From assembly GCA_031429355.1 (NCBI GenBank), contig JANOZM010000014.1:310001-374000 (forward strand): 64,000 nucleotides of DNA, read 5' to 3'. This DNA comes from JANOZM01 sp031429355. GTDB taxonomy: Bacteria; Pseudomonadota; Gammaproteobacteria; Burkholderiales; Burkholderiaceae_E. This document shows, in pieces, positions 1 to 7,988 of this stretch (position 1 is its first letter; every line of letters starts with the position of its first letter). A program made the position numbers and the translations under genes. The notes under the pieces were generated by a model, which had not been told where the DNA came from, did not search any database, and worked only from the letters and a program-made list of their open reading frames with translations.

Positions 1-2
1 AG

Positions 3-170
3 CTTGAGATTCAATGGCATTCCGCGAACGAGGTTGTAGTGAAAGTTCAAGAAAAAAGCGACGGAGTGGCACCTAGAGATTGGCGATCTATTGAATATTA
101 TTTTTCACCGATTAAAGGAGTAATGCACCTTGTTCAAATTGTCGATAGGCACGGCGTTTTACAGAAATAG
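3..170 (+). CDS. C-terminal end of an unknown protein (partial)
   Basis: An open frame enters from the left edge and stops with TAG at 168-170, giving the last 55 residues of a protein that begins outside the window. The composition looks coding (mixed charged and hydrophobic residues, ending DRHGVLQK), but I recognise no family. It is read in the same direction as the M23-like gene 80 bp downstream, so it may belong to the same transcription unit. A perfect 12-bp palindrome, GTTATCGATAAC, lies just after the stop at 176-187. Function unknown. Confidence 0.55.
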   Translation, partial: LEIQWHSANEVVVKVQEKSDGVAPRDWRSIEYYFSPIKGVMHLVQIVDRHGVLQK

Positions 171-249
171 GAGAAGTTATCGATAACAAAATTTAATAAT
201 TCAAGACAAGACTGAAATTTTTTTCGAGACAAAATTTAAAGGAAATTTT

Positions 250-1602
250 ATGGCTGCAAATGACGCAGTAATGCAAATAGTATTGCCCCCCAGACTAGGT
301 GAAACGCCGCGTTTGAGTAGCGGGTTTCTTCGAGCCAACGGCGCGCTCCACGGGGCTTGGGATTTCAGTTATAGCCAAGGCCAAAGCGGATTGATCTCCC
401 AAAGTCCATTGTTTTATAGCCCAATTAACGGCGTCGTAACACGAACTGATACAGCCGATAAAGTTAGTAGCGCAGTTGCCTTTAACGCGTCAGGCATGAT
501 TGAAGTTACAGATGTGTTTGGAGTTCGCCATCAATTCTTGCATAGCGCCGCTTCAAGCGTAAGTGTTGGCGATTTTGTTCAAATTGGTAGCGCTCTTGGA
601 ACAGTTGGCAAAGAGAACACCGATTTATTTCACATTCACTATCAAATTAGACAACCCGGTGGGCTTCACGCACCGCTTATAAATCCAGATACGTTTTATG
701 AGAATAGAACGCCTCAAAGTTACGGCATTTTAGACGCACGAGATGCACAAATTGCGCCCGGTTCCGTTGTACTTAGTGGTGACGAGGTTCGGGTAAGACG
801 GTTAACAAGTGCAATAGCCGACGAGATTCCTATTAATGGATTGGATCTAGTTTCGCCGCAAGGTGACGTAAAAATACATGCAAACGAATATGTTGACGGC
901 GACACTGGAAATCACTACATCACAACCGAGATCGAAGCCAACGGAAGTATCAACTTGGGAATAGTTGAAATAACGGCGGATCGATTCGGAAATCCAAGTC
1001 GATCTATACTAAGGTTTTACGACGGCAGCACTTTAACGCGTGACGTAGGTACATTCAATGCACAGTGGGACTCGAGGGAAGATCATGCGAACCGACTTTA
1101 CCTACAGCTGATGGCGACATTTGGCTACGTCGTCAATTCGCAAGGGCTTCTTATTTATCAACCGTCTAGATATATGCAGAACAATGAGGGTGAGCTCGGT
1201 TTAGCTAATGATGGGGACACTTCTGGAGAGGCTGACATCTACTTTGGTCAAGATGTTTCAGGTTTAAGCACGACCGGGCAAATAGAAAATCGGTTTTCTG
1301 ATTTGAGTTCGCAATCACATGTTAATGATCGTTTTCCTCGTAACAATTCTATGACCGAGCCTAAGGACAACGAATCCGAATTTTCCAGCGATTTTATCAA
1401 TCCATGGCAAGTAATGCAGGCGGTATCGGGAGTTGGCAGCCAAGTTCGCACCGGCGCAGCGCCAGAAATTTCAAGTCAACCGGTGCTCGGACAAAATGAC
1501 CTTCTCATTGCCGCATTGAGTCCGGTTACGAGGCCTAAGCCCAACACGCATACTTACCCCGGCTCAGACGAAACTGGTAAAGCGTTTGCTTCAATTGCGT
1601 AA
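250..1602 (+). CDS. M23/LytM-like peptidase domain protein, no signal peptide
   Basis: This 450-residue protein starts at ATG 250 behind a good ribosome site (AAAGGA, 6 nt spacing). Residues about 20-150 look like an M23 (lysostaphin/LytM) fold: HGAWD supplies H34 and D38, FLH gives H98, and HIH supplies H128 and H130. These match the HxxxD, Y/F-x-H and HxH zinc and catalytic positions of the family, whose active members cut peptidoglycan cross-links. Residues about 150-450 match nothing I recognise. There is no N-terminal signal peptide or membrane segment, which is unusual for an M23 enzyme. The 3' end overlaps a HlyD-type membrane-fusion gene by 17 nt, so export by type I secretion through a C-terminal signal is a reasonable inference. 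Activity is not shown by sequence alone. Confidence 0.6.
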   Translation: MAANDAVMQIVLPPRLGETPRLSSGFLRANGALHGAWDFSYSQGQSGLISQSPLFYSPINGVVTRTDTADKVSSAVAFNASGMIEVTDVFGVRHQFLHSAASSVSVGDFVQIGSALGTVGKENTDLFHIHYQIRQPGGLHAPLINPDTFYENRTPQSYGILDARDAQIAPGSVVLSGDEVRVRRLTSAIADEIPINGLDLVSPQGDVKIHANEYVDGDTGNHYITTEIEANGSINLGIVEITADRFGNPSRSILRFYDGSTLTRDVGTFNAQWDSREDHANRLYLQLMATFGYVVNSQGLLIYQPSRYMQNNEGELGLANDGDTSGEADIYFGQDVSGLSTTGQIENRFSDLSSQSHVNDRFPRNNSMTEPKDNESEFSSDFINPWQVMQAVSGVGSQVRTGAAPEISSQPVLGQNDLLIAALSPVTRPKPNTHTYPGSDETGKAFASIA

Positions 1603-2932
1603 AGACTTAAACCAGATCAGCCCAGAAGCTTTCGGTTTTCGGGCTGATCTATATACAATCGAGCATAGCCCGCCAAGCAAGTGGCCGCGTGGAATACTTT
1701 TGGCAATTGCTGGACTGATCGTTGCCGTTGTTTGCTGGATTAGTTTCGCTCAGTTAGATATCGTTGCAACGGCACAGGGAAAAATTGCCCCGATTTCGTT
1801 TAACAAAACGGTTCAATCAGCCGAAGCAGGGGTGGTCGTAGAAGTGTTAGTCAAAGACGGTGATACCGTTATTGAAGGTCAAACGCTACTGAGATTAGAT
1901 CCGCGCTCATCCCAATTTGACATTGGAGCAATTTCGCGAGATGTTGCCTTTAAAGCCTTAACATTAAAGCGCATTGAAGCAGAACTTAACGATAAGCAAT
2001 TTCTTCCGCCGATAGGGTCGCCATCAGATATTGCTGCGCAATTAGTCGCTCAATTTCGTGCGAGACGCCAAGCCCTTAGCGACGCACAAGCACTTGAAAC
2101 AGAATCGCTAAATAAAGCAACTGCCGACTTAAATAGCGCAACGCAAATTCTTGATAAATTGCGTTTCACGCTTCCAATGGTTAAGAAATCGGTTGATTCC
2201 TACGAAAAACTGTTCAAAGAAGGGTTTGTTGGTGATGTTTTGGCTAACGAAAGGCGACGCGAACTTATAGAAAAAGAACAAGAAATTAGAAGCCAACAAG
2301 CGATTGTTAAAGGGCTTGAATCGGTCATTAAGAATGTTGAGCTCAAATTATTTTCTATTAAATCCAACTATCGCGCCCAGCTGGAAAATGAACGGCTTGA
2401 AGTGGCCACTCAACTAAATCGCAGTCGGCAAGAACTCGAAAAACTTAGCTTCAAAAGTGGTCTTTTAGAGATTAAAGCGCCAAGTGGCGGCGTTGTAAAG
2501 GAGTTGTCATTCACATCCAAGGGTGGCGTTGTGCACGTGGGTGTACCCTTATTAAAAATAGTTCCCCAAAATGAGGGGCTTATTGCCGAAGTTACGCTCG
2601 AAAATTATGATGCTGGCTTCGTTTCCCTCGGTCAGCTGGTTCAATTGAAAGTTGCTGCATTTCCCTTTCAGAAATATGGTTTACTTCAGGGGAAAATTGT
2701 TCACATTGGTGCGGATGTTATTTCTCAGACGCAAGCATCAAATCCGCAAACAGGTTTCAGAGTACTCGTCGGTTTCGACCAAACAACCATGAAGGATGAA
2801 AGAGGTTCCAATCTTCCATTGACCGCTGGACTAATAGTTTTTGCAGAAATTCACCAAGGTAAGCGGTCGATATTGCAGTACCTGTTAGATCCAATCCAGA
2901 AGGTGATGAGCGAATCATCTAGAGAGCGCTAG
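1586..2932 (+). CDS. HlyD-family type I secretion membrane fusion protein
   Basis: The 448-residue product has the HlyD adaptor layout: a short cytoplasmic N-terminus, one membrane segment (about residues 36-58), a lipoyl half-motif (about 75-110), a long Gln/Glu/Lys-rich coiled coil (about 140-290), the second lipoyl half (APSGGVVKEL) and a beta-barrel C-terminus. HlyD proteins bridge an inner-membrane ABC exporter to a TolC-like channel. The TTG start at 1586 lies inside the upstream M23-like gene (17-nt overlap). The frame is open back to 1520, with only a CTG (1574) before this TTG, so the true start may differ by a few codons. No ABC-exporter gene is next to it in the window; it could lie to the left or elsewhere. 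The overlap suggests the upstream protein is its cargo or partner. Confidence 0.85.
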   Translation: MLQLRKDLNQISPEAFGFRADLYTIEHSPPSKWPRGILLAIAGLIVAVVCWISFAQLDIVATAQGKIAPISFNKTVQSAEAGVVVEVLVKDGDTVIEGQTLLRLDPRSSQFDIGAISRDVAFKALTLKRIEAELNDKQFLPPIGSPSDIAAQLVAQFRARRQALSDAQALETESLNKATADLNSATQILDKLRFTLPMVKKSVDSYEKLFKEGFVGDVLANERRRELIEKEQEIRSQQAIVKGLESVIKNVELKLFSIKSNYRAQLENERLEVATQLNRSRQELEKLSFKSGLLEIKAPSGGVVKELSFTSKGGVVHVGVPLLKIVPQNEGLIAEVTLENYDAGFVSLGQLVQLKVAAFPFQKYGLLQGKIVHIGADVISQTQASNPQTGFRVLVGFDQTTMKDERGSNLPLTAGLIVFAEIHQGKRSILQYLLDPIQKVMSESSRER

Positions 2933-2981
2933 CGGTACGACAAGCCATTGCAACTTGGGTCATCCACTCTGTTACGGACTT

Positions 2982-3004
2982 AAACCTTTTTAGCGGTTTT
3001 TTAA
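2982..3004 (+). terminator. possible terminator after the HlyD gene
   Basis: A short hairpin (AAACC 2982-2986 pairing with GGTTT 2995-2999) runs into a T tract on the plus strand. The stem is only 5 bp. The position between two convergent genes fits a terminator, but the call is weak. Confidence 0.3.
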
Positions 3005-3744
3005 GCTGCTTTTTGCAAAAAGGCCTTAAATGCCGCCTTGGCTTCTGGCGCATTTAAAAGGGCTTTAAAGTGAATACCTTCTTCTGCCATGCGTTCGGCA
3101 ATCACTTTTGCATTACCTTTTTTCATCAACATTTTAGTAGTACGCAGCGAAGTACTGGGCAAAGCCGCAAGCTTGGAACATTGGCCCAACGCATACGCAA
3201 TAACTTGGTCGGCTTCAAGTACACGATTAACTAAACCCATCTCTTGCGCTTGGCTTGCACTAAACGACTCGCCTAACAACAACGCTTCGGCGGCACGTTG
3301 ATAACCGGCAAGGGCTGGAAACAAGTAGCTTGAGGCCGCTTCTGGGCATAAACCCAATTGCGCGAAGGGCATTGAAAACTTGCTTTGCTCACTGGCATAA
3401 ACCATATCGCAGTGCATTAACAATGTAGTGCCAACACCAACCGCACGACCAGAGACAGCGGCTACTAAAGGCTTTTCTGCAGTGCTAATCGCGTGCAAAA
3501 ACTGAAACACGGGACTTGCATCACCTTGGGGTGGATTCATCAAAAAATCTTGCAAATCGTTACCTGCAGTAAAGCAATCATCGGTTCCGTGAATCAAAAA
3601 AACTTTCACGTCCTCGTCCTTGCCACCTTGCACTAAGGCATCGGCCAGAGCCTGATACATCGCTGCTGTAATGGCGTTCTTTTTATCGGGCCGGTTAAAC
3701 CCAATGCGGCAAATACCGTTTTCGATGCTAGTTGCAATACTCAT
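3001..3744 (-). CDS. enoyl-CoA hydratase/isomerase family protein
   Basis: This is a 247-residue crotonase-fold protein. The start is the ATG at 3744, which overlaps the thiolase stop as TAATG and has a GAAAG ribosome site; the longer frame upstream lies inside the thiolase gene. Visible motifs are FNRPDKKNA near the N-terminus, the oxyanion-hole segment FTAGNDLQDF, a second one at GRAVGVGTTLLMHCD, and LCPEAASSY, where a Glu sits as in delta3,delta2-enoyl-CoA isomerases and PaaG-like enzymes. It probably hydrates or isomerises enoyl-CoA intermediates of fatty-acid degradation. It is last in the FadN-like / thiolase / crotonase series. Hydratase and isomerase roles cannot be told apart with certainty, but the single Glu in CPEAASS favours isomerase. 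Confidence 0.85.
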   Translation of the reverse strand: MSIATSIENGICRIGFNRPDKKNAITAAMYQALADALVQGGKDEDVKVFLIHGTDDCFTAGNDLQDFLMNPPQGDASPVFQFLHAISTAEKPLVAAVSGRAVGVGTTLLMHCDMVYASEQSKFSMPFAQLGLCPEAASSYLFPALAGYQRAAEALLLGESFSASQAQEMGLVNRVLEADQVIAYALGQCSKLAALPSTSLRTTKMLMKKGNAKVIAERMAEEGIHFKALLNAPEAKAAFKAFLQKAA

Positions 3745-4943
3745 TACATTCTTTCGAAAATACCAGCTGCGCCCATACCAGTGCCAACGCACATAGTGAC
3801 CATGCCGTACTTCAATTGATGGCGGCGCAAAGCATGGACAACCGTAGCGGAACGAATCGCGCCCGTAGCACCTAGCGGGTGACCTAATGCAATGGCACCA
3901 CCAATTGGATTGACTTTGGTTGGGTCTAAACCAAGGTCTTGGATAACCGCTAAAGATTGCGCCGCAAACGCTTCGTTTAACTCAATCCAATCCATATCTT
4001 CTTGCTTTAGGCCCGCATTTCGCAACGCCGCCGGAATGGCTTCTTTCGGACCGATACCCATAATTTCTGGTGGTAAGCCCCGCACTGCAAACGACACAAA
4101 ACGCGCTAATGGCGTTAAGTTAAATTGCCTTAGAATTTTTTCGCTAACAACTAACAAAGCACCAGCTCCGTCGGACATTTGCGAGCTATTGCCAGCAGTA
4201 ACGCTACCTTTTGCGGCAAAAACAGCACGCAATTTTGCCAAACCTTCAATGGTAGAATCGGCCCGAGCGCCTTCGTCCATCGACACTAATTTGGATCGAA
4301 TATCAACTTTGCCAGAAGCCAAGTTAGCAAAACGATCCATCACTTCAACCGATACCATCTCGGCATTAAATTCGCCAGCTTGTTGGCCTTTGATGGCTTT
4401 TAAATGTGATTGCAAAGCAAACGCATCTTGCGCTTCGCGTGAAATTTTCCATTGCGAGGCTACCTTTTCGGCCGTCATGCCCATACCGTAAGCGATACCG
4501 ACGTTTTCGTTGCCTTCAAAAATACTCATGTTCATCGAAGGTTTGTTGCCCATCATCGGCACCATGCTCATCGACTCGGCGCCGGCGGCAATCATGGCAT
4601 CGGCTTCACCAACCCGAATACGATCGGCAGCCATCGCCAATGCAGTTAAACCCGAGGCGCAAAAACGATTGACGGTAACGCCACCAATGGTGTTGGGCAA
4701 ACCTGCAAGTAGCACGCCTAGACGGGCCACGTTTAAACCTTGCTCACCTTCGGGAATGGCGCAACCAACGATTGCGTCTTCGATTACTTTGGGGTCGAGC
4801 CCGGGGGCTTGTGCCATTGCACCTTTAATAGCCGCAACCAACAAATCGTCGGGGCGCATATTTTTAAAAGCACCTTTTGGCGCTTTGCCAATTGGGGTAC
4901 GCGCTGCAGCAACGATATAGGCGTCTTGAACTTGTTTAGTCAT
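3744..4943 (-). CDS. fadA: acetyl-CoA C-acyltransferase (3-ketoacyl-CoA thiolase)
   Basis: The 399-residue protein is a full-length type II thiolase. The acyl-carrying cysteine is C95 in NRFCASGLTAL, the catalytic His is in GHPLGATGAIR, and the second cysteine is in CVGTGMGAAG near the C-terminus. It cleaves 3-ketoacyl-CoA with CoA to acetyl-CoA plus a chain two carbons shorter, in the cytoplasm. It lies 34 bp after the FadN-like gene and overlaps the crotonase gene as TAATG, so the three are almost surely co-transcribed and the last two translationally coupled. The context supports beta-oxidation rather than biosynthetic acetoacetyl-CoA formation. Confidence 0.92.
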   Translation of the reverse strand: MTKQVQDAYIVAAARTPIGKAPKGAFKNMRPDDLLVAAIKGAMAQAPGLDPKVIEDAIVGCAIPEGEQGLNVARLGVLLAGLPNTIGGVTVNRFCASGLTALAMAADRIRVGEADAMIAAGAESMSMVPMMGNKPSMNMSIFEGNENVGIAYGMGMTAEKVASQWKISREAQDAFALQSHLKAIKGQQAGEFNAEMVSVEVMDRFANLASGKVDIRSKLVSMDEGARADSTIEGLAKLRAVFAAKGSVTAGNSSQMSDGAGALLVVSEKILRQFNLTPLARFVSFAVRGLPPEIMGIGPKEAIPAALRNAGLKQEDMDWIELNEAFAAQSLAVIQDLGLDPTKVNPIGGAIALGHPLGATGAIRSATVVHALRRHQLKYGMVTMCVGTGMGAAGIFERM

Positions 4944-4977
4944 TTTTTTCTCGTATGTTCTATTGTGTCGTTGTCGA

Positions 4978-7386
4978 TTAGTTGCGCACCGGCTTGCCGG
5001 TTTGCATCATGCCCATAATGCGTTCTTGGGTTTTTGGATGCTCTAGCAATCCAGTAAACGCTTCACGCTCTAAGGTCATAATCCACTCTTCATTGACCAT
5101 CGTTCCGGCATCAACATCACCACCACACATCACATGCGCAATGGTTTTGCCCAAGTGAAAATCGTGACCACTAATAAACCCACCGTCACGCATGTTGACT
5201 AGCTGCGCCATGATGGTAGCTTGCCCACTGCGGCCGGCTACTTTAAACATCGCTTTGCGTGGCGCGCGATAGCCCGCATCGTGCATCGCTTTAGCTTCAC
5301 GAATCGCGGTGTACAGCAACTCATAACTATTAAATACAATCGTGTCGCTTGATAACAAGTAACCCATAGCTTGTGCTTGATGCGCCGACTTAGACACTTC
5401 GGCAGTGCCCGCATTTAAGAAATACTTCTTTAAGAAATCAAATAAGTAGGTCTCTGGCGCGACCGATTGCTCTTCGGCAGCCCGACGTGCGCCATACGCT
5501 AAACCACCGGCACCCGGAATTAAACCAACGCCGACTTCAACTAAACCAATATAACTTTCGATGTTTGCGACACGCTTGGCGCAATACACGGCCAACTCGC
5601 ATCCGCCACCTAAAGCCAAGCCCGAAACAGCGGCAACAGTCGGTACGGCGGCGTAACGCAAACGCAACATGGCGTCTTGCAATTTCTTCTCTTCTGGACC
5701 AATTGCTTTAGCACCACCGCTCATAAATAATGGCAGCATGGCTTGCAAATCGGCACCGGCAGAAAACGGCTCGTCAGGGCTCCAAACAACTAAGCCTTTG
5801 TATTGTTGCTCGGCTAAATCTACGCCTTTCGTTAAGCCGGCGGTAACACCTGGACCAATGGCATGCATTTTCGTTTTGATCGAAGCAATCAGTACATCTT
5901 CGACACCACGACCTTCGAGAGTCCACAAACGAATTGAGTCGTCCTCAAATACTGTTGCACCGGCTGTATGGCCCGACGCAACACCGTCACCTAGTACGGG
6001 TGCACGGAATAACTGTCGCTGATAAATACCTAATGTTGAACGACCTACAAACGCTTTACTTGCAGGTGACCATGAACCTTCGGGAGTGTGTACGCCACCT
6101 TTGTCGGCAACTGGACCAGTAAACACCCAATCAGGTAAGGCAACATTAGCTAATGTTTTGCCTGCAGCAATGTCTTCTTTGATCCAATTGGCTACTTGTA
6201 ACCAACCAGCCGCTTGCCACACTTCAAACGGGCCTTGAGCGGCACCGAAGCCCCAACGCATCGCAAAATCGACGTCACGGGCGTTGTCGGCAATTTCCTC
6301 TAACTTAGTCGCCGCATAGTGAAACTGATCCCGCAAAATTGCCCATACAAACTGCGCTTGCGGATTAGTTGATTCGCGTAATAACTTTAAACGCTCTGCC
6401 GGATCTTTCTTTTTCAAAATACGCACAACCGTCTCGTCAGCCTTGCCACCGCCGGAAACGTAATCGGCTTTCGCAGGGTCGAGACGCATAATCTCTTTGC
6501 CTACTTTTTTATAAAACCCAGCACCCGCTTTTTGTCCTAAGGCACCTTTTTCAAGCAAGGCTTTTAGCACAGGTGGAATTGCGTACGTTGCTGCGAACGG
6601 ATCGTTTGGCAATGTGTCTTGCATCGTTTTAATAACGTGGGCCATGGTATCTAAACCAACCACGTCCGCAGTACGGAATGTACCGGACTTAGCACGACCT
6701 AATTTTGCGCCCGTCAAGTCATCCACCACGTCGTAGCTTAAGCCAAATTTATCGGCTTCAATCATGGTGGCCAACATACCGGCAATACCAACGCGGTTAG
6801 CGATAAAATTAGGCGTATCTTTAGCGCGCACAACACCTTTGCCAACCACGGTAGTTAAGAAACCTTCGAGCTGATCTAAAATGACAGGGTTAGTTGCAGC
6901 GGTAGGAATTAACTCGACCAAGTGCATGTAGCGCGGTGGGTTAAAAAAGTGAATGCCGCAAAAACGAGCTTTTAATTGCGCATCAAACCCTTCGGACAGT
7001 TGGGTAATCGATAACCCTGATGTATTTGATGCGAAGATCGCGTTCGGTGCAATAAATGGAGCAACCTTTTTGTATAGATCGTGCTTCCAATCCATACGCT
7101 CAGCAATAGCTTCAATAATCAAATCGCAAGATTTAAGTTGCTCTAAATCGTCGTTGTAATTGCCCATGGCAATGCTGCCGGCAAAGTCGTTACTGCCCAA
7201 CGGCGCGGGACTAAGCTTTTTTAAGTTATCGATGGCCTTAGCGACGATGCCGTTAGCCGGACCTTCTTTAGCCGCTAAGTCGAACAAAATAACTTCAACG
7301 CGGGCGTTAGCACAATGCGCAGCGATCTGCGCGCCCATAACACCAGCACCCAGTACAGCCACTTTTTTTACAAGAAAATTCGACAT
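4978..7386 (-). CDS. fadN: 3-hydroxyacyl-CoA dehydrogenase / enoyl-CoA hydratase, FadN type
   Basis: This 802-residue bifunctional enzyme has the dehydrogenase first and the crotonase second, the reverse of FadB/FadJ and the order of Bacillus FadN. The NAD-binding motif GAGVMG is at residues 13-18; HFFNPPRYMHLVELIP carries the dehydrogenase catalytic His; the crotonase half has FSAGADL and AVSGLALGGGCELA. It should hydrate trans-2-enoyl-CoA and oxidise the resulting 3-hydroxyacyl-CoA. With the acyl-CoA dehydrogenase and thiolase it completes one turn of beta-oxidation. A terminator separates it from the upstream DUF2147 gene, so it probably has its own promoter at 7387-7425. Confidence 0.9.
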   Translation of the reverse strand: MSNFLVKKVAVLGAGVMGAQIAAHCANARVEVILFDLAAKEGPANGIVAKAIDNLKKLSPAPLGSNDFAGSIAMGNYNDDLEQLKSCDLIIEAIAERMDWKHDLYKKVAPFIAPNAIFASNTSGLSITQLSEGFDAQLKARFCGIHFFNPPRYMHLVELIPTAATNPVILDQLEGFLTTVVGKGVVRAKDTPNFIANRVGIAGMLATMIEADKFGLSYDVVDDLTGAKLGRAKSGTFRTADVVGLDTMAHVIKTMQDTLPNDPFAATYAIPPVLKALLEKGALGQKAGAGFYKKVGKEIMRLDPAKADYVSGGGKADETVVRILKKKDPAERLKLLRESTNPQAQFVWAILRDQFHYAATKLEEIADNARDVDFAMRWGFGAAQGPFEVWQAAGWLQVANWIKEDIAAGKTLANVALPDWVFTGPVADKGGVHTPEGSWSPASKAFVGRSTLGIYQRQLFRAPVLGDGVASGHTAGATVFEDDSIRLWTLEGRGVEDVLIASIKTKMHAIGPGVTAGLTKGVDLAEQQYKGLVVWSPDEPFSAGADLQAMLPLFMSGGAKAIGPEEKKLQDAMLRLRYAAVPTVAAVSGLALGGGCELAVYCAKRVANIESYIGLVEVGVGLIPGAGGLAYGARRAAEEQSVAPETYLFDFLKKYFLNAGTAEVSKSAHQAQAMGYLLSSDTIVFNSYELLYTAIREAKAMHDAGYRAPRKAMFKVAGRSGQATIMAQLVNMRDGGFISGHDFHLGKTIAHVMCGGDVDAGTMVNEEWIMTLEREAFTGLLEHPKTQERIMGMMQTGKPVRN

Positions 7387-7424
7387 TCAGTGTTCTCTAA
7401 ATTTTTTAATCTGTTTTATTGAAA

Positions 7425-7460
7425 AGCAAAAAAGCAAGCTGTGTCGCACACAACTTGCTT
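7425..7460 (-). terminator. rho-independent terminator after the DUF2147 gene
   Basis: On the minus strand AAGCAAG pairs with CTTGCTT (7432-7438 with 7454-7460), an inner GTGT/ACAC stem closes the loop, and the hairpin runs directly into a T-rich tract. It stands 13 bp beyond the DUF2147 stop and splits the fad cluster into two transcription units or provides partial read-through. Confidence 0.8.
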
Positions 7461-7472
7461 GGCAATACTCAT

Positions 7473-7946
7473 TTACTTCTCTTCTTCACGCACCCAAAAT
7501 TGGCTACGACCCATCAATGCAACACCTATAAAACCACGCACTTCTAAGCGCTTGCCACCGTCGAGCATTTTGGCTTTGGCTTTATAAATTTTGCCGTTGT
7601 TTGGATCTAAAATTTGGCCTTCACCCCATTCTGCATCAAACTTTTTAAGACCAGTCAAAATCACCATACCTTGCACTGGCTTATCTTTACGATCATCGGT
7701 GCAGGCAGTGCATTTTGAGTCCGCTTTAGCAGGGTCAATAATCTTTTCAATTTTGCCGCTTAACACGCCGTCTTTTTCAGTAATACGAACGAATGACTTA
7801 GCCGCTTTAGTTTCGTCATCAATGGTTTTCCACAGACCTACAGGCGTGTCCTTAGCTTGTGCAAAAGCGCTACCAGAAAACATCAAGGCAGGCGCTGCCA
7901 ACAATGCCAAAGCAATGGCATTAGATTTCAAAAATTTGGTATTCAT
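7473..7946 (-). CDS. DUF2147 domain secreted protein
   Basis: The 157-residue product begins with a clear Sec signal peptide (basic MNTKFLKSN, hydrophobic core, cleavage after SAFA about residue 29). The mature part fits DUF2147: an early GLWKTIDDETKAAKS, a CTACTDDRKDKP segment with two cysteines, LDPNNGKIYKAK, and a terminal GRSQFWVREEE. DUF2147 has no firmly assigned biochemical function; members are predicted periplasmic or outer-membrane-associated beta proteins. It sits between acyl-CoA dehydrogenase and FadN genes on the same strand, suggesting a role tied to fatty-acid or lipid use at the envelope. That role is inference only. Confidence 0.85.
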   Translation of the reverse strand: MNTKFLKSNAIALALLAAPALMFSGSAFAQAKDTPVGLWKTIDDETKAAKSFVRITEKDGVLSGKIEKIIDPAKADSKCTACTDDRKDKPVQGMVILTGLKKFDAEWGEGQILDPNNGKIYKAKAKMLDGGKRLEVRGFIGVALMGRSQFWVREEEK

Positions 7947-7988
7947 TATTCAATCCCTTTTTTTCAATTCGGTTAACTTCGATTAAAT

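Noticed and set aside
4510..4920. A 136-codon plus-strand frame inside the thiolase gene
   Set aside because: It is antisense to a well-conserved thiolase and has the Ser/Arg/Ala bias of a shadow frame.
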